Of a stretch of DNA of 64,000 nt, positions 24,841 to 35,450 are shown in pieces. This stretch comes from Beroe forskalii (taxonomy: Eukaryota > Ctenophora > Nuda > Beroida > Beroidae), in assembly GCA_011033025.1 (NCBI GenBank), contig WFMF01000454.1, forward strand, positions 1 to 64,000. The letters are read 5' to 3'. How positions within the stretch are numbered: position 1 is the stretch's first letter; each line of letters begins with the position of its first letter. The translations under genes were made by a program, and so were the position numbers. The notes under the pieces were generated by a model. The model was not told the DNA's origin. It did not search any database and saw nothing but the letters and a program-made list of their open reading frames with translations.

Positions 24841-25383
24841 TTATATATAAGTTACTGACAAATGTGGCTGGAGTTGGGCACCTCAAAAAACTGCATCCTG
24901 CGAAATGAGCACGTTTTTTGGGGCCAAAAGGTTTTTTAAAATTAATATACTAATTTAGTGTCAAATTGTTATTGACCTTCTGAGTGCCACACAGTCAGAT
25001 TTTCTATAATATCATGTTTTGGAAACTAAACCTATATCTAAGATTTTAATGAATTCGTTAAGTAGAAATATCACATTTTGAATTTTAACCACCACTGCCC
25101 CATGATAAAAGAGACAATCATTAAATGTTTTGAATACTTGATTAATAGACAGTGAATGTCAAGTGTATGTTATGCCTACGTGAAGAGGCTAGATAGTGTA
25201 GGCTCATGTTTATACTATCACCAGTTTAATAATAATAATAATAATAATTACCTGTCGCCTCCAAGCTCTGTTTACTGTACTGAAAGTTTCAACTTTTAAG
25301 TTATTGGGTGCCTCTGGTGCTGCCCAAGTTGGGTTGAAAGTTTTCCCTGATGCCATGTTCTCAGTCAATACTTATGGGGTGTC

Positions 25384-26001
25384 ACTGTCCCAATTGTCCC
25401 AAACTCAAGAAAAACTGGATTGGGACAGGGACAATTTGGGCAAATGGGGCATTTAGGACAATTGGGAAAATTAGGACAAATGGAACAAATGAGACTCAAA
25501 ATGTGAATGCAGACTGGGACAATTAGGACAATTTGGACCAATGGGATTATTGGGGCAAATTGAGATAAACAAAAAATGGGACTCTTATTAAAGTGAATTA
25601 GGACAGGGACAAATGGGACATTTGGGAAAACTGGGAATAAAGTGACAATATTGTTTTTTGTCTCATAGCCTGTTACATAGCAGCACTTGCTGCATTGCAA
25701 CTGCCACTGTCTTTTTCCTACATTAGGTTTTGAGATGGGGAAGTGGGAACACTTGCAACAACTGCAAACAAACACAACCAAACACAAACAAAATATGTAC
25801 TTAGTATAGGAGTATGAATATAACTTTCATTTCAATGATAGAAAAACTTAAATCAATGTTAAAGATGATAAACGGCTGATTATTTTGAACATTTTGTTTG
25901 TCCCAATTGTCCCAAATGTCTCAGTTGTCCCAATTGAGCCAAAAAACCAGTCCCAAACCCAAAAAAAGTAAATTAGTACAAGGACAATTGGGACAGTGAA
26001 A
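25384..26001. mobile_element. MITE-like element with GGGACAATT sub-repeats
   Basis: Ends CACTGTCCCAATTGTCC (about 25384) and its complement GGACAATTGGGACAGTG (to about 26001). Inside are many short GGGACAATTGGG / TTAGGACAATTTG units in both orientations. Target duplication not clear. It carries no transposase. Confidence 0.55.
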
Positions 26002-26041
26002 CTCCCCCCCCCCTCATTGCACAGAGTATGGTATTAGGATA

Positions 26042-26510
26042 GGGATCGTTAACATATTACATAATCACTTATATTAGGGGGAGGGGGTGTTTCCAAATGG
26101 TTACATTTGATTACAGAATTACAGGGAGGGGGAGGGGATTTGGTGGTTGATTATGTAATCAAAATATCCAATTTTTGACACAATTTTTGGAATTTTCTGC
26201 CACAAATTCTCGATATTTTTAGCAAATTTTCAGAAAACCAACTATAAAGCACCACTTTTCAGCAACATTTCTCAAAACTTACCTCAAGATTTTCATAAAT
26301 TTTTCCAAAGTTGAAACATAATCAATATTAAAGTAGTTACACTGTCCATTTTCTTCATTTTCTACTCAAAAAGGTGGGGGGGGGTTAAGCCATGATTACG
26401 TAATATTCTCCTCAAGAGAAGGGGTTGGGCTTCGGTTACGTTTGATTACAAGGAGGAAGGAGGGGGTTGGAAATGGCCAAAAATTGATAACGTAATATGT
26501 GAACGATCCC
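26042..26510. mobile_element. MITE, 469 bp, ATA target duplication
   Basis: Terminal inverted repeats GGGATCGTTAACATATTAC and GTAATATGTGAACGATCCC, flanked by ATA on both sides (26039-26041 and 26511-26513). Subterminal G-rich runs and GATTACGTAAT-like motifs. Non-autonomous; superfamily not certain. Confidence 0.75.
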
Positions 26511-26734
26511 ATAGTGCAATTCTAGTGCTCATCAGCTCAGACCGACCTGTCTGCTGTCAGGGTTAAGGACAGTTAACCAACTTGAAGGAGGGCAATGACC
26601 CCCCCCCCCCAACTTAGATGTTATTTCTTTATAAACTTTGCATAATACCCAACCCAATTGAATTCATTCAAACTCTTCTTTATAAACTCTCAGCTTTCAC
26701 TATTAAATTAACTAACTGAGTAGTTGGATGCACT

Positions 26735-27855
26735 ATGCCTCAGAACGAACACATAGAACTAGCTCGAAAGAGGTATGGTCGTAGATTTGACCATGATGAG
26801 AAACTCCGAAAAGAATGCAAGGTCGAGTCACAAGGCATCCATGAAGGCCAAGAAGTTACATGGCTTGAAGGCTAAGTTGTACAACAAGAAGAGACATTCT
26901 GAGAAGATACAGATGAAGAAAGCTATCAAAATGCATGAGGTAAACACTTTTTAACCTTGTAGTTTTCACATAGATCATTTTAAGCATGCGCTGCTCCTGC
27001 ATTTAAAAATTAAATAGGGCATATCTGTACTTTAAAATTGTAAACTTACCTTTTTATTATACTAATGTCCTTTTTAGTGCAGGAAAGTCGTGCAACACTT
27101 ATATATTGTGCGTCTCGCTGAAAACTGCTGTCATATTGTGCTAAACTAGGCTTGTGACTTCAAAGCATTCTGTAATGATCAATAGACTTTATGATTGTTA
27201 CTTAGTTAGTTCTTTAGTAAATTTAATGGCTGCATTAGACATACGTAAGTGAGTGTTTAACATCTGTGTATTTGCCCAGGAGAAGCAAACAAAAGCCAAG
27301 AATTCAGAAGACATCCAGGAAGGAGCAGTGCCTGCCTACCTCCTGGACCGTGAGACACAGACCCGAGCCAAAGTCCTTTCCAACATGGTGAAGCAGAAAC
27401 GGAAGGAGAAGGCAGGAAAATGGAGTGTCCCTATTCCACAGGTTAAAGCTGTGGGAGAGGATGAGGTATTCAAAGTACTGGCCACAGGGAAGCGGAAAAA
27501 GAAGTCCTGGAAACGAATGGTTACCAAGGTAACCTATGTAGGAGAAGAGTTCACCAGGAAACCACCCAAATACGAACGGTTTATCAGACCCATGGCTCTC
27601 CGGTTTAAGAAGGCTCACGTTACCCATCCAGAACTGAAGGCTACGTTTTGTCTGCCCCTGATAGGGGTCAAGAAGAACCCTAACAGCGCCATGTACACTC
27701 AGCTAGGTGTAATAACGAAGGGAACTGTGATAGAAGTCAATGTGTCAGAACTGGGACTTGTTACTTCAGGGGGTAAGGTGGTGTGGGGTAAATACGCTCA
27801 AGTGACGAATCATCCTGAGAATGACGGGTGTATCAATGCAGTGCTGTTGGTGTAG
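26735..27855 (+). CDS. NSA2: NSA2/TINP1 ribosome biogenesis protein, two exons, frameshift in exon 1
   Basis: NSA2 is a nucleolar factor of 60S (pre-27S) maturation. Exon 1 is 26735-26939 (starts [15 protein letters not shown]; ends before a GTAAAC donor), exon 2 is 27280-27855 (acceptor TTTGCCCAG; stop TAG). Exon 2 is highly conserved, for example [20 protein letters not shown] and [24 protein letters not shown] text (here QLGVITKG), and ends GCINAVLLV as in other animals. Exon 1 is 205 nt, one base too many. Frame 1 reads to about residue 27 and then reaches a stop, while frame 2 continues with [20 protein letters not shown]. Ignoring one base near 26816 (the T in GAATGCAAGG) restores the family sequence and gives about 259 residues, close to the usual 260. 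Either an assembly error or a disabled allele. The rest of the gene shows no decay, so I favour an error or a very recent mutation. Confidence 0.9.
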
Positions 27856-28371
27856 TGTCGTATTTTCATCCAATTTCAAATTCAAACAGATATTTGATTT
27901 TCTTATTATAAATTATCTTATCTATCATGTCTTTTGCATTCAAATTTTAAAGTATTTTGGCAGAAATTTTTTTCTCTTATTCGCCTTGTTTATGTTACCA
28001 GGGGTCATTCATAATGGCTTATCATTTTTCAAGTAATTAAAAGGCGCTCACTCAATACTCTGTATATTGCATTCAGCATAAATTTTTGTAGATAAAATCA
28101 ACGCAATTTCAAATATTACAGATTTATAGTCATAGAATGAATGAAAAATCAAGATCAGTAGATTATCAGTAGGTCATAAATCCTGCAATTCAATGAATTT
28201 AGTATAAACTTACCAATTCCTTCCCTACAGGTAGGATAGTGCTCTGTTCTCTTCATATCATGTGGGCCACTTTGGGGGTTTGAGTGTTGAAATAATCAAC
28301 TGTGCTATTATCAACATCAGCTGAACAATCAATTCTGCAGTTTCATGAACCAAATGTGCATTTCATAACTA

Positions 28372-31300
28372 ATGGAGGGCTCCAGTGAAATTAGGATTGA
28401 TATGGAAAGAGTTGTTGATAATGAAGAACATGCTCATGTCAATCATGAGAGCATTGGGAGTTCAAACGGAGTTGAAAGTGTCGAAAGAACCGCAAGTTAT
28501 CCAACCAGTGGTGTTAGTACAGATGCTTCCAATGCAGTAGAAAGGGGAGGTGATAGCATGGGGAATGGGAGAAGATACACTTCTCCCTTAGCTGGTAATG
28601 AAAGAAGAGACTCTTCCCCTTTAACTGGAAATGGAAGCAGTCCCTATAGACGAACAGTTCTCACCCTACGCCGTGGGGCTGCCACTGAAATCCCAGAGGA
28701 TCCCAACCAAGCATACAACCTCCTGTTAGAACACATTCTGCAAGGTGTAAAAGACTCTGAACACCCACAATCGACAATCTCTAATCCAACCACTGCTCAA
28801 ACTCCTGATTCTACTCCTAAACGTCCTCATAAACTCTCTTCAATCTCTCTTGATGACATCGTCCCCACAGTTGTATTTGACATCAACTACACGCCCCCTC
28901 ACTCCCACACCCTGCTTCATGCTGCTGTAAGTACTGGAATAGTGGAGGTGCTCAGGACCCTCATTAGGTTTGGTGGAGATGTAAATGTCAGGGACAGAAT
29001 GGGGATGACATGTCTCCACATGGCGTGTAGGATGGGGAACAGGGAGTTGTTAGATGTGTGTTTGGAGCATGGGGATGCTAACATGGCTGATAACGAAGGT
29101 CTGCTTCCCCTGCACTGGGCAGCATCTTGTGGACATGTGGATAATGTGGCTGCTGTCGTGGTTGCTACTGAGGATGTTAACTACCGAGATAAACAGGGCA
29201 GGACAGCACTGCACCATGCTGCCCTGAACGGACATAGCAATGTGTTGTGCTACCTTCTTCACAAGACACCTCCTCCCAACACAGTTGATGTGGATGCTGT
29301 AGACGAGAATGGTGAAACTGCATTGGTTCTCGCACTTTCCAAGAAACGCAAGACTTCTGTCTCCTGCATTGGAGTGCTACTAAGCCATGGTGCCGATGTT
29401 AAGATACCCAACCGACGGGGGGTGAGTGTTTTGCAGCTTTGCTTGACCATGAAGTTCTTCCCTGAAGCGTTTGAAGTCACCAGATCTTACCAGAACTTCA
29501 TCAAGGAGTTGGAGGGTCCTATTGAGAGGGGCGCTGTGTCTTATGACCTCATCGAGGAATTCGTTGTGTTCATGTTCAGGGAGCACCCTGAGGCTGTGTG
29601 GGACTTGTGGATTGATCTGAGGAATATCGTTGTGGATTGTGCACAGGAACTCGTGAACTGCAGTACGACAGTCCTTAGCTTCCCGCTGTTTGTAAAGCTC
29701 CTCAAACTAGTGAGATCACTTGGTATTACAGATGTAGGTCAGGTGAGTTTGAAGGGTCCTGTTTGTAAACGAATGCTGTCCTTTTCTCCTCGAAACCCTG
29801 AACAGGAAGAAAAGCTGATTGTGAACCGTCGCATTGAGATTGTGACTCAGAACATAGCAAGTCACGGGGAGTCCTCTAAGCCGGATGATGCTCACGAGGC
29901 TCTGGATGATGTGTGGAAGTTCCTGAGGAAGTGGATGAGGCTGGTTAAGTCCTATCACACACGAACCAGACGTGACAGTTACAGGTTCATGAGACGCCCC
30001 TACCAGTTCGATGCTAATGACCTCAGGGATGTGGCCCCTCAGTTGTGTTCTCTTATCAAAGGGTATCACATCTGGGCTGAAGGCACGAGTCACTACAAGG
30101 ACTTCCTGCAGTTTATCACTGACTACAGCTCCGTGCTTAAGCTCTTCCTTGCCTTCAACACAGAACTCATATTCGGTCCCCTCGACTTCCTGCTGACTTC
30201 TTCAGTCACTTCAGTGGAGTTCTACAGCATCCGCCGCACTGTTCTGGACGTGCCTCTGGAGCTGAGGAAGGGCTGGTTTTATGATCGGCTGTTCGGCGAC
30301 ACTCCTCCTGATGACCCTAATGTGTTGAGCGAGAAACTGAACATTTTCTTCATTGACCGAGACAAGATCTTCACAACTTCCTGTGAACAAGTGATGAACG
30401 CTCAAGGAACCTTCTTGACAGATAGTCTGACCATCAACTTCCAAGGAGATGATGGCATGGGGGTTGGAGTGAGGAGGGAGTGGTTTACTTTGCTGACAGA
30501 GAAGATAACCGACCCCATGTACGGTTTGTTTCAGAGGTACAACAACGGCCTCAACTTCCAACCCACCCACCTCTCCAAGATCAACCCTGATCATTTGAGG
30601 CAGTTTGAGTTTGCTGGGAAGATTATTGCTCTGATGATTTACTACCAAAACACAACTGGGATCCACTTTACCAAGTGTTTCTACAAGCACATGTTAGGCG
30701 AGCCAATAGACTTCACCGATGTGATCTGCATTGATAACGACCTTGCAATGAGTTTACAGTGGCTGCTTGATAATGATATCTCGGATATGGCTGAGCTGAC
30801 GTTCTCTGTGGATGAGCACGACTTCGGAGAGCATGGAACCTTGGAACTGAAGCCTGGAGGCTCGGACATAGTGGTGACTGAAGACAACAAGGTGGAGTAC
30901 GTGTACTTGTTGAGTGAGTACAAGATGACGGGCTCCATCAAACCTCAGATTAACAGTTTTCTGAAGGGTTTCTACAGCATCGTACCCCGGAACCTCCTTG
31001 CTATCTTCAGTCCTGAGGAATTGGAGCTCATTCTGTGCGGTTTGGATGTGATAGACTGTGTGGACTGGCAGCGGAACACTCAGTATGTCAACTTCTCCCC
31101 TGAGGATGACATGATCGTGTGGTTCTGGGAGGTAGTAAACTCCTTCTCTCAGGAGGAGCTGGTCGTCCTGCTCAAGTTCATTACTGGGTACTCCAAAGTG
31201 CCTCACGGGGGCTTCAACCAGTTCGCAGTGATAGGCAGCTCCGGTCCTATCAAGATCAGCAAGGGCAATGGGACATCTGCCAACCTTCCTAAAGCTAGCG

Positions 31301-31407
31301 TGTGTTTTAACTTGCTGATGTTGCCTGTTTATACTTCAAAGGATATGTTGAGGGAGCGGCTAAAAACTGCGATTTCATATGCCAGTGTTGGATTTGATCA
31401 GTGCTGA
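28372..31407 (+). CDS. HACE1: HACE1-like HECT-domain E3 ubiquitin ligase with ankyrin repeats
   Basis: Single-exon frame of 1011 residues. Residues 1-140 are low complexity and not conserved. Ankyrin repeats span about 177-357 (motifs TLLHAAVSTG, TCLHMACRMG, LPLHWAASCGH, TALHHAALNGH). A middle helical region follows. The HECT domain covers about 665-1011 (DRDKIFTTSCEQV, FQGDDGMGVGVRREWF, LQWLLDNDISDM, LKPGGSDIVVTEDNKVEYV, SKVPHGGF). The catalytic cysteine is Cys978 in KASVCFNLLMLP, codon TGT at 31303. Domain order and the HECT sequence match HACE1, which ubiquitylates active Rac1. The protein is about 100 residues longer than vertebrate HACE1, mainly at the N-terminus. The start chosen is the first ATG of the frame; ATG at 28399 would also work. 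An AATAAA lies at 31538, 130 bp after the stop. Absence of introns over 3 kb is unusual beside its split neighbours. A pyrimidine tract and AG at 28222-28230 may mark a 5' UTR intron. Confidence 0.92.
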   Translation: MEGSSEIRIDMERVVDNEEHAHVNHESIGSSNGVESVERTASYPTSGVSTDASNAVERGGDSMGNGRRYTSPLAGNERRDSSPLTGNGSSPYRRTVLTLRRGAATEIPEDPNQAYNLLLEHILQGVKDSEHPQSTISNPTTAQTPDSTPKRPHKLSSISLDDIVPTVVFDINYTPPHSHTLLHAAVSTGIVEVLRTLIRFGGDVNVRDRMGMTCLHMACRMGNRELLDVCLEHGDANMADNEGLLPLHWAASCGHVDNVAAVVVATEDVNYRDKQGRTALHHAALNGHSNVLCYLLHKTPPPNTVDVDAVDENGETALVLALSKKRKTSVSCIGVLLSHGADVKIPNRRGVSVLQLCLTMKFFPEAFEVTRSYQNFIKELEGPIERGAVSYDLIEEFVVFMFREHPEAVWDLWIDLRNIVVDCAQELVNCSTTVLSFPLFVKLLKLVRSLGITDVGQVSLKGPVCKRMLSFSPRNPEQEEKLIVNRRIEIVTQNIASHGESSKPDDAHEALDDVWKFLRKWMRLVKSYHTRTRRDSYRFMRRPYQFDANDLRDVAPQLCSLIKGYHIWAEGTSHYKDFLQFITDYSSVLKLFLAFNTELIFGPLDFLLTSSVTSVEFYSIRRTVLDVPLELRKGWFYDRLFGDTPPDDPNVLSEKLNIFFIDRDKIFTTSCEQVMNAQGTFLTDSLTINFQGDDGMGVGVRREWFTLLTEKITDPMYGLFQRYNNGLNFQPTHLSKINPDHLRQFEFAGKIIALMIYYQNTTGIHFTKCFYKHMLGEPIDFTDVICIDNDLAMSLQWLLDNDISDMAELTFSVDEHDFGEHGTLELKPGGSDIVVTEDNKVEYVYLLSEYKMTGSIKPQINSFLKGFYSIVPRNLLAIFSPEELELILCGLDVIDCVDWQRNTQYVNFSPEDDMIVWFWEVVNSFSQEELVVLLKFITGYSKVPHGGFNQFAVIGSSGPIKISKGNGTSANLPKASVCFNLLMLPVYTSKDMLRERLKTAISYASVGFDQC

Positions 31408-31537
31408 ATTGGAATGAAATAATGGTTCTTCAGCTGGCTGAAGACGATTAGCACACGCTATTTGATAGCTTCTGTTCTTAAAACTTCTCGTATCATTTTA
31501 ACGTTTTCAACTTATTCCCTAAGATGTTTCTTATATC

Positions 31538-31543
31538 AATAAA
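31538..31543 (+). terminator. Polyadenylation signal AATAAA of the HACE1-like gene
   Basis: Canonical AATAAA hexamer about 130 bp downstream of the stop, in AT-rich sequence. Position fits a short 3' UTR. Inference from motif only. Confidence 0.5.
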
Positions 31544-32126
31544 TCGCTACTTAATATTGCTACAGTAGGTTAACAATCCCTTATTTTATATTTATAACTC
31601 TTTATTATTGTATTTTCCCTGTTACTTTCAATTTTATTATGAATAGTTTTTAGTTACTTTTTTATTCAAATTATTCAAATTTAAATATAACGGTATTTCA
31701 TGAACTAGATTATTTGATTTTACTTATCATTTCATAGCTTATTTATGCGCGAGCTCCTTTTGACCGAAAACCATTCATTTCATATTGAATCTATACAGTA
31801 AGTTTGTAGACTAGGATTTGATCTTGGCTCATCAATATTAATCGACGTGATCTTCAATATCTTTTTAAATTATGATGTGTTGTTAATAATAAATATAGGG
31901 AAAATCCTATTTAGTAACTTTACCATTTGAACTATCTTGATTAAAGTGACTTTAATTATGGACAAGTTACCACATTGGCATCAACTTGATTCAATTGAAT
32001 TATCTTCACTTCTTTAGCCTGATATTGATCAGGGTAGTTTTATCAAAGTTTTTTCATTTGTTTAACTGAGGTTATTTACTTACTAATCTGAAGTTATCCA
32101 GCGTTACTGTTAGGAAGAATGTTAAA

Positions 32127-33240
32127 ATGGGGGTTGGTGTTAGCAATAATCATGCTGATAACTGGTACTATAAACACAATCTCAGCCAAGTGAGTAATTT
32201 ATAGTTGCCCCTGGTGACTCCCCACTGACCCCCTTGCTGAACCCCTGAGACCCCCACTGACCCCCTGGTGACTCCCTACTCACCCCCTAGTGACTCCCCA
32301 CTGACCCCCTGGTGACTCCCTACTCACCCCCTGGTGACTCCCCACTGACCCCCTGGTGACTCCCCACTGACCCCCTAGTGGCTCCCCACTGACCCCCTGG
32401 TGACTCCCCACTGACCCCCTAGTGACTCCCCGCTGACCCCCTGGTGACTCCCCACTGACCCCCTAGTGATCTAGTGGCTCCCCACTGACCCCCTAGTGAC
32501 TCCCCGCTGACCCCCTGGTGTCTCCCCACTGACCCCCTGGTGACTCCCCACTGACCCCTGGTTAACCCCCCATTGGTTGGTGTTAGCAATAATTATTCTG
32601 ATAACTGGTGCTTTAAACACAATCTCTGCCATGTGAGTAATTGAATCCCTGCAAAGTGAGTAAATCATAGTAAAATGCTTTTTTCTAATTGCCCCTGGTG
32701 ACTCCCCACTGACCCCCTTGCTGAACCCCTGAGACCCCCACTGACCCCCTGGTGACTCCCTACTCACCCCCTAGTGACTCCCCCACTGACCCCTGGTGAC
32801 TCCTCACACCCCCTGGTGACTCCCCACTGACCCCCTGGTGACTCCCCACTGACCCCCTAGTGGCTCCCCACTGACCCCCTGGTGACTCCCCACTGATAGT
32901 TTCCCCACAGATTTGGTGATTTGACCCCCTAGTGGCTCCCCACTGTGGTGACTCCCCACTGACCCCCTGGTGTCTCCCCTTTGACCCCCTAGAGACTCCC
33001 CACTGACCCCCCTAGTGATCTAGTGGCTCCCCACTGACCCCCTAGTGACTCCCCGCTGACCCCCTGGTGTCTCCCCACTGACCCCCTGGTGACTCCCCAC
33101 TGACCCCCTGGTTAACCCCCATTGGTTGGTGTTAGCTATAATTATTCTGATAACTGGTGCTTTAAACACAATCTCTGCCATGTGAGTAATTGAATCCCTG
33201 CAAAGTGAGTAAATCATAGTAAAATGCTTTTTTTCTAATT
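32127..33240. repeat. Higher-order repeat: 23-bp minisatellite (CCCCCTGGTGACTCCCCACTGA) with a spacer present three times
   Basis: Two blocks of the 23-bp unit (32205-32570 and 32690-33115) alternate with a spacer starting TTGGTGTTAGC (32127, 32574, 33120). The latter two spacers run on for 110 bp, with AATCTCTGCCATGTGAGTAA. A segmental duplication of spacer plus array explains this. Confidence 0.85.
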
Positions 33241-35450
33241 GAAGGGAGCTTTCACACCATTAACGAAGGAAACTTTCCCTGACTACCATAGTCAATGAAC
33301 GTAGATAACAGCTGACACATATTGTTTATTTCAAATTTGCTGATTTGCAGTCTACGTGGGGAGCGGACGGTTGTAAGTCCTTTGCTAGAGACTTCTACCA
33401 CCCTTTCTTTCAGTCAATACCACCTTTTAACTATATATATATATATCTATTGAATCTATTTAGTCTATGGTTATTTCACCACAGATTCATAATAATATGT
33501 AGCCAAAAGGAATTCATTTGAACTCTTTACCCGTTCACATCAAATATTGACAGCCCTCGAATATCGATTGTGAAATTTGAAGGATTCCACGATGCTTCTA
33601 TGTTTGTTAAGGGTTAGCTAGACCCCAGGGCGTTTTTTGAGCTCGATAAAAATGATGATATTATATGTTTAGCCCGTTATTATGGGTGAGGGTCTGGTCA
33701 GTGACTTACTTTCAAAATAAGTTTTATTTTGCTTGGTTCCTAGCTCTTATCTTCACAAAATTTACGCAATCTCTGTCCGGAAAGGGGGGGGGGCTGTTGC
33801 CTTTGTCGCCTTCCCTCTGTCTAGGCTCTGGGTCGGTGTATAGCCTGTGATAGCAACCTTGGTGTAAAGTGTCAGTACTCAATGTGTGATTACATCACTT
33901 GAGGCACTTTATTTCATGTTTAACAATGTAATCTCGTGACTGTAAAGATAAACTTTAGCCTCGTGTGCTGAAAACCTCTGAAAACTCAACATGAGAAGAT
34001 GGAATATAAAGAACCTTATCGCATTTCTGCCTGCACCTGCATATTGTGTCATATAATCACCTGAATTCTATACCCCTGCACGTCATCTAATTAGTGGGCC
34101 TGAGCATCAAAATTAGCGAACACAATTAGTAATTACTTCCATCACGTGCACGAGGTGGCTAGAAAACATTTACATAGAGCACGATAATTTGTTTCTCTGA
34201 TAAAAAGATTACATTAATCTGAACTTCTGAACGAGCAAAAATGAAATTTTCAAAAGCCAAAACGCGAACGGGCTTTTAAATATTAATAACATTTAGTCTA
34301 AAGTGACAGTAAATTATTTAGGATTCCTCTGCTGCCCGTGAGGGCTCCGGGCGGTGCGATTCCGTCAGTATCGCATATGGTACCCCCGGTGCTCATAGAA
34401 GCTGCTAAGGCAAATGAGCTTCCTTTCAGCAGCCATTGTGCGATAGGGGCGGGATGCCGCTACTTCCCGGGTGTCATCACGAGCTAGCGACGAACCCCAA
34501 CTACACAGTTTTATACAAATCTCTTGAATTGAAAGCGAAGATGAAGTCGTCACTCGACACACATACTGAGTTAACAATGTTACCATGAAAATAAATTCTC
34601 TCATACCGCGGATCAAGGCCTGTAACATTTTAGGTTTCAACTTAATTACATGATCAAGCATCTAATCTTTATCAACTTATGAAGGAAAATAGCGAGAAAA
34701 GCGATACGCCTATTTTAAATGATTTTAAATTATACTATAACTATTATACTAAAAATACCAACCATTACTAAAAATACTAATACTATTAACTATTTCTAAA
34801 AATGAATACTGTTAAAACTAAAACGCATGCGTTTAGAGGATAACTGAAATATATAAAAATAAAATGCGTGTTTTTATACTTAAGATTTATGCGTATTTGA
34901 GTATTTGAATTAAAAATGCGTACGTTTGGACGACAAAAACGCGTATGTTTTAAACTTTATATTTTAACTCTATTTTAGTCACGCGTATTTGAATTTATTT
35001 TATTTAAAAATTATTTGAAAATTATTTTATTCAAAAATGCGTACGTTTAGAGTTGGAAGACTTAAATGCGTGTTTAGAACTATAGTTGTATATCAATAAA
35101 AATTGAATTATTACGAGTATAGTATTCTATATTTTATCATTTTGAATTTAAGATTTATATCATTTAGATTATAAAAACGCCCTAAAATAAAAATAAGGGC
35201 GCATCTAAATACAAGACTGCATTAGCATTTTTCAAAGATTGAGTTTCAAATTTATTTTTTAATGGTGTTAATTTGCATTTTTCAAACGTATTAGTGACAT
35301 AAGGTGCACGGATTTCGATCAGTCTCGGGATATACGTGGTTAGCGGGGATCCGTTCAGCCTGGGCCGTGCATGCGACCGCATTTACGGCGCGGCGGAACG
35401 GGTCGCTGCTGTGCACGGGTGCCCGTACAGCTGCCAAAACAAAAATTAAC
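33241..35450. other. Intergenic, with a GC-rich island and TATGCGT-rich stretch
   Basis: No gene recognised. A GC-rich stretch lies at 34325-34500. A degenerate repeat of AAAATGCGTACGTTTAGA type lies at 34820-35060. A second GC-rich stretch at 35300-35430 flanks the fold-back element. Confidence 0.4.

Noticed and set aside
25365-25787. Minus-strand 140-residue frame rich in CPICPNCP
   Set aside because: Produced by GGGACAATT repeats of a MITE-like element.
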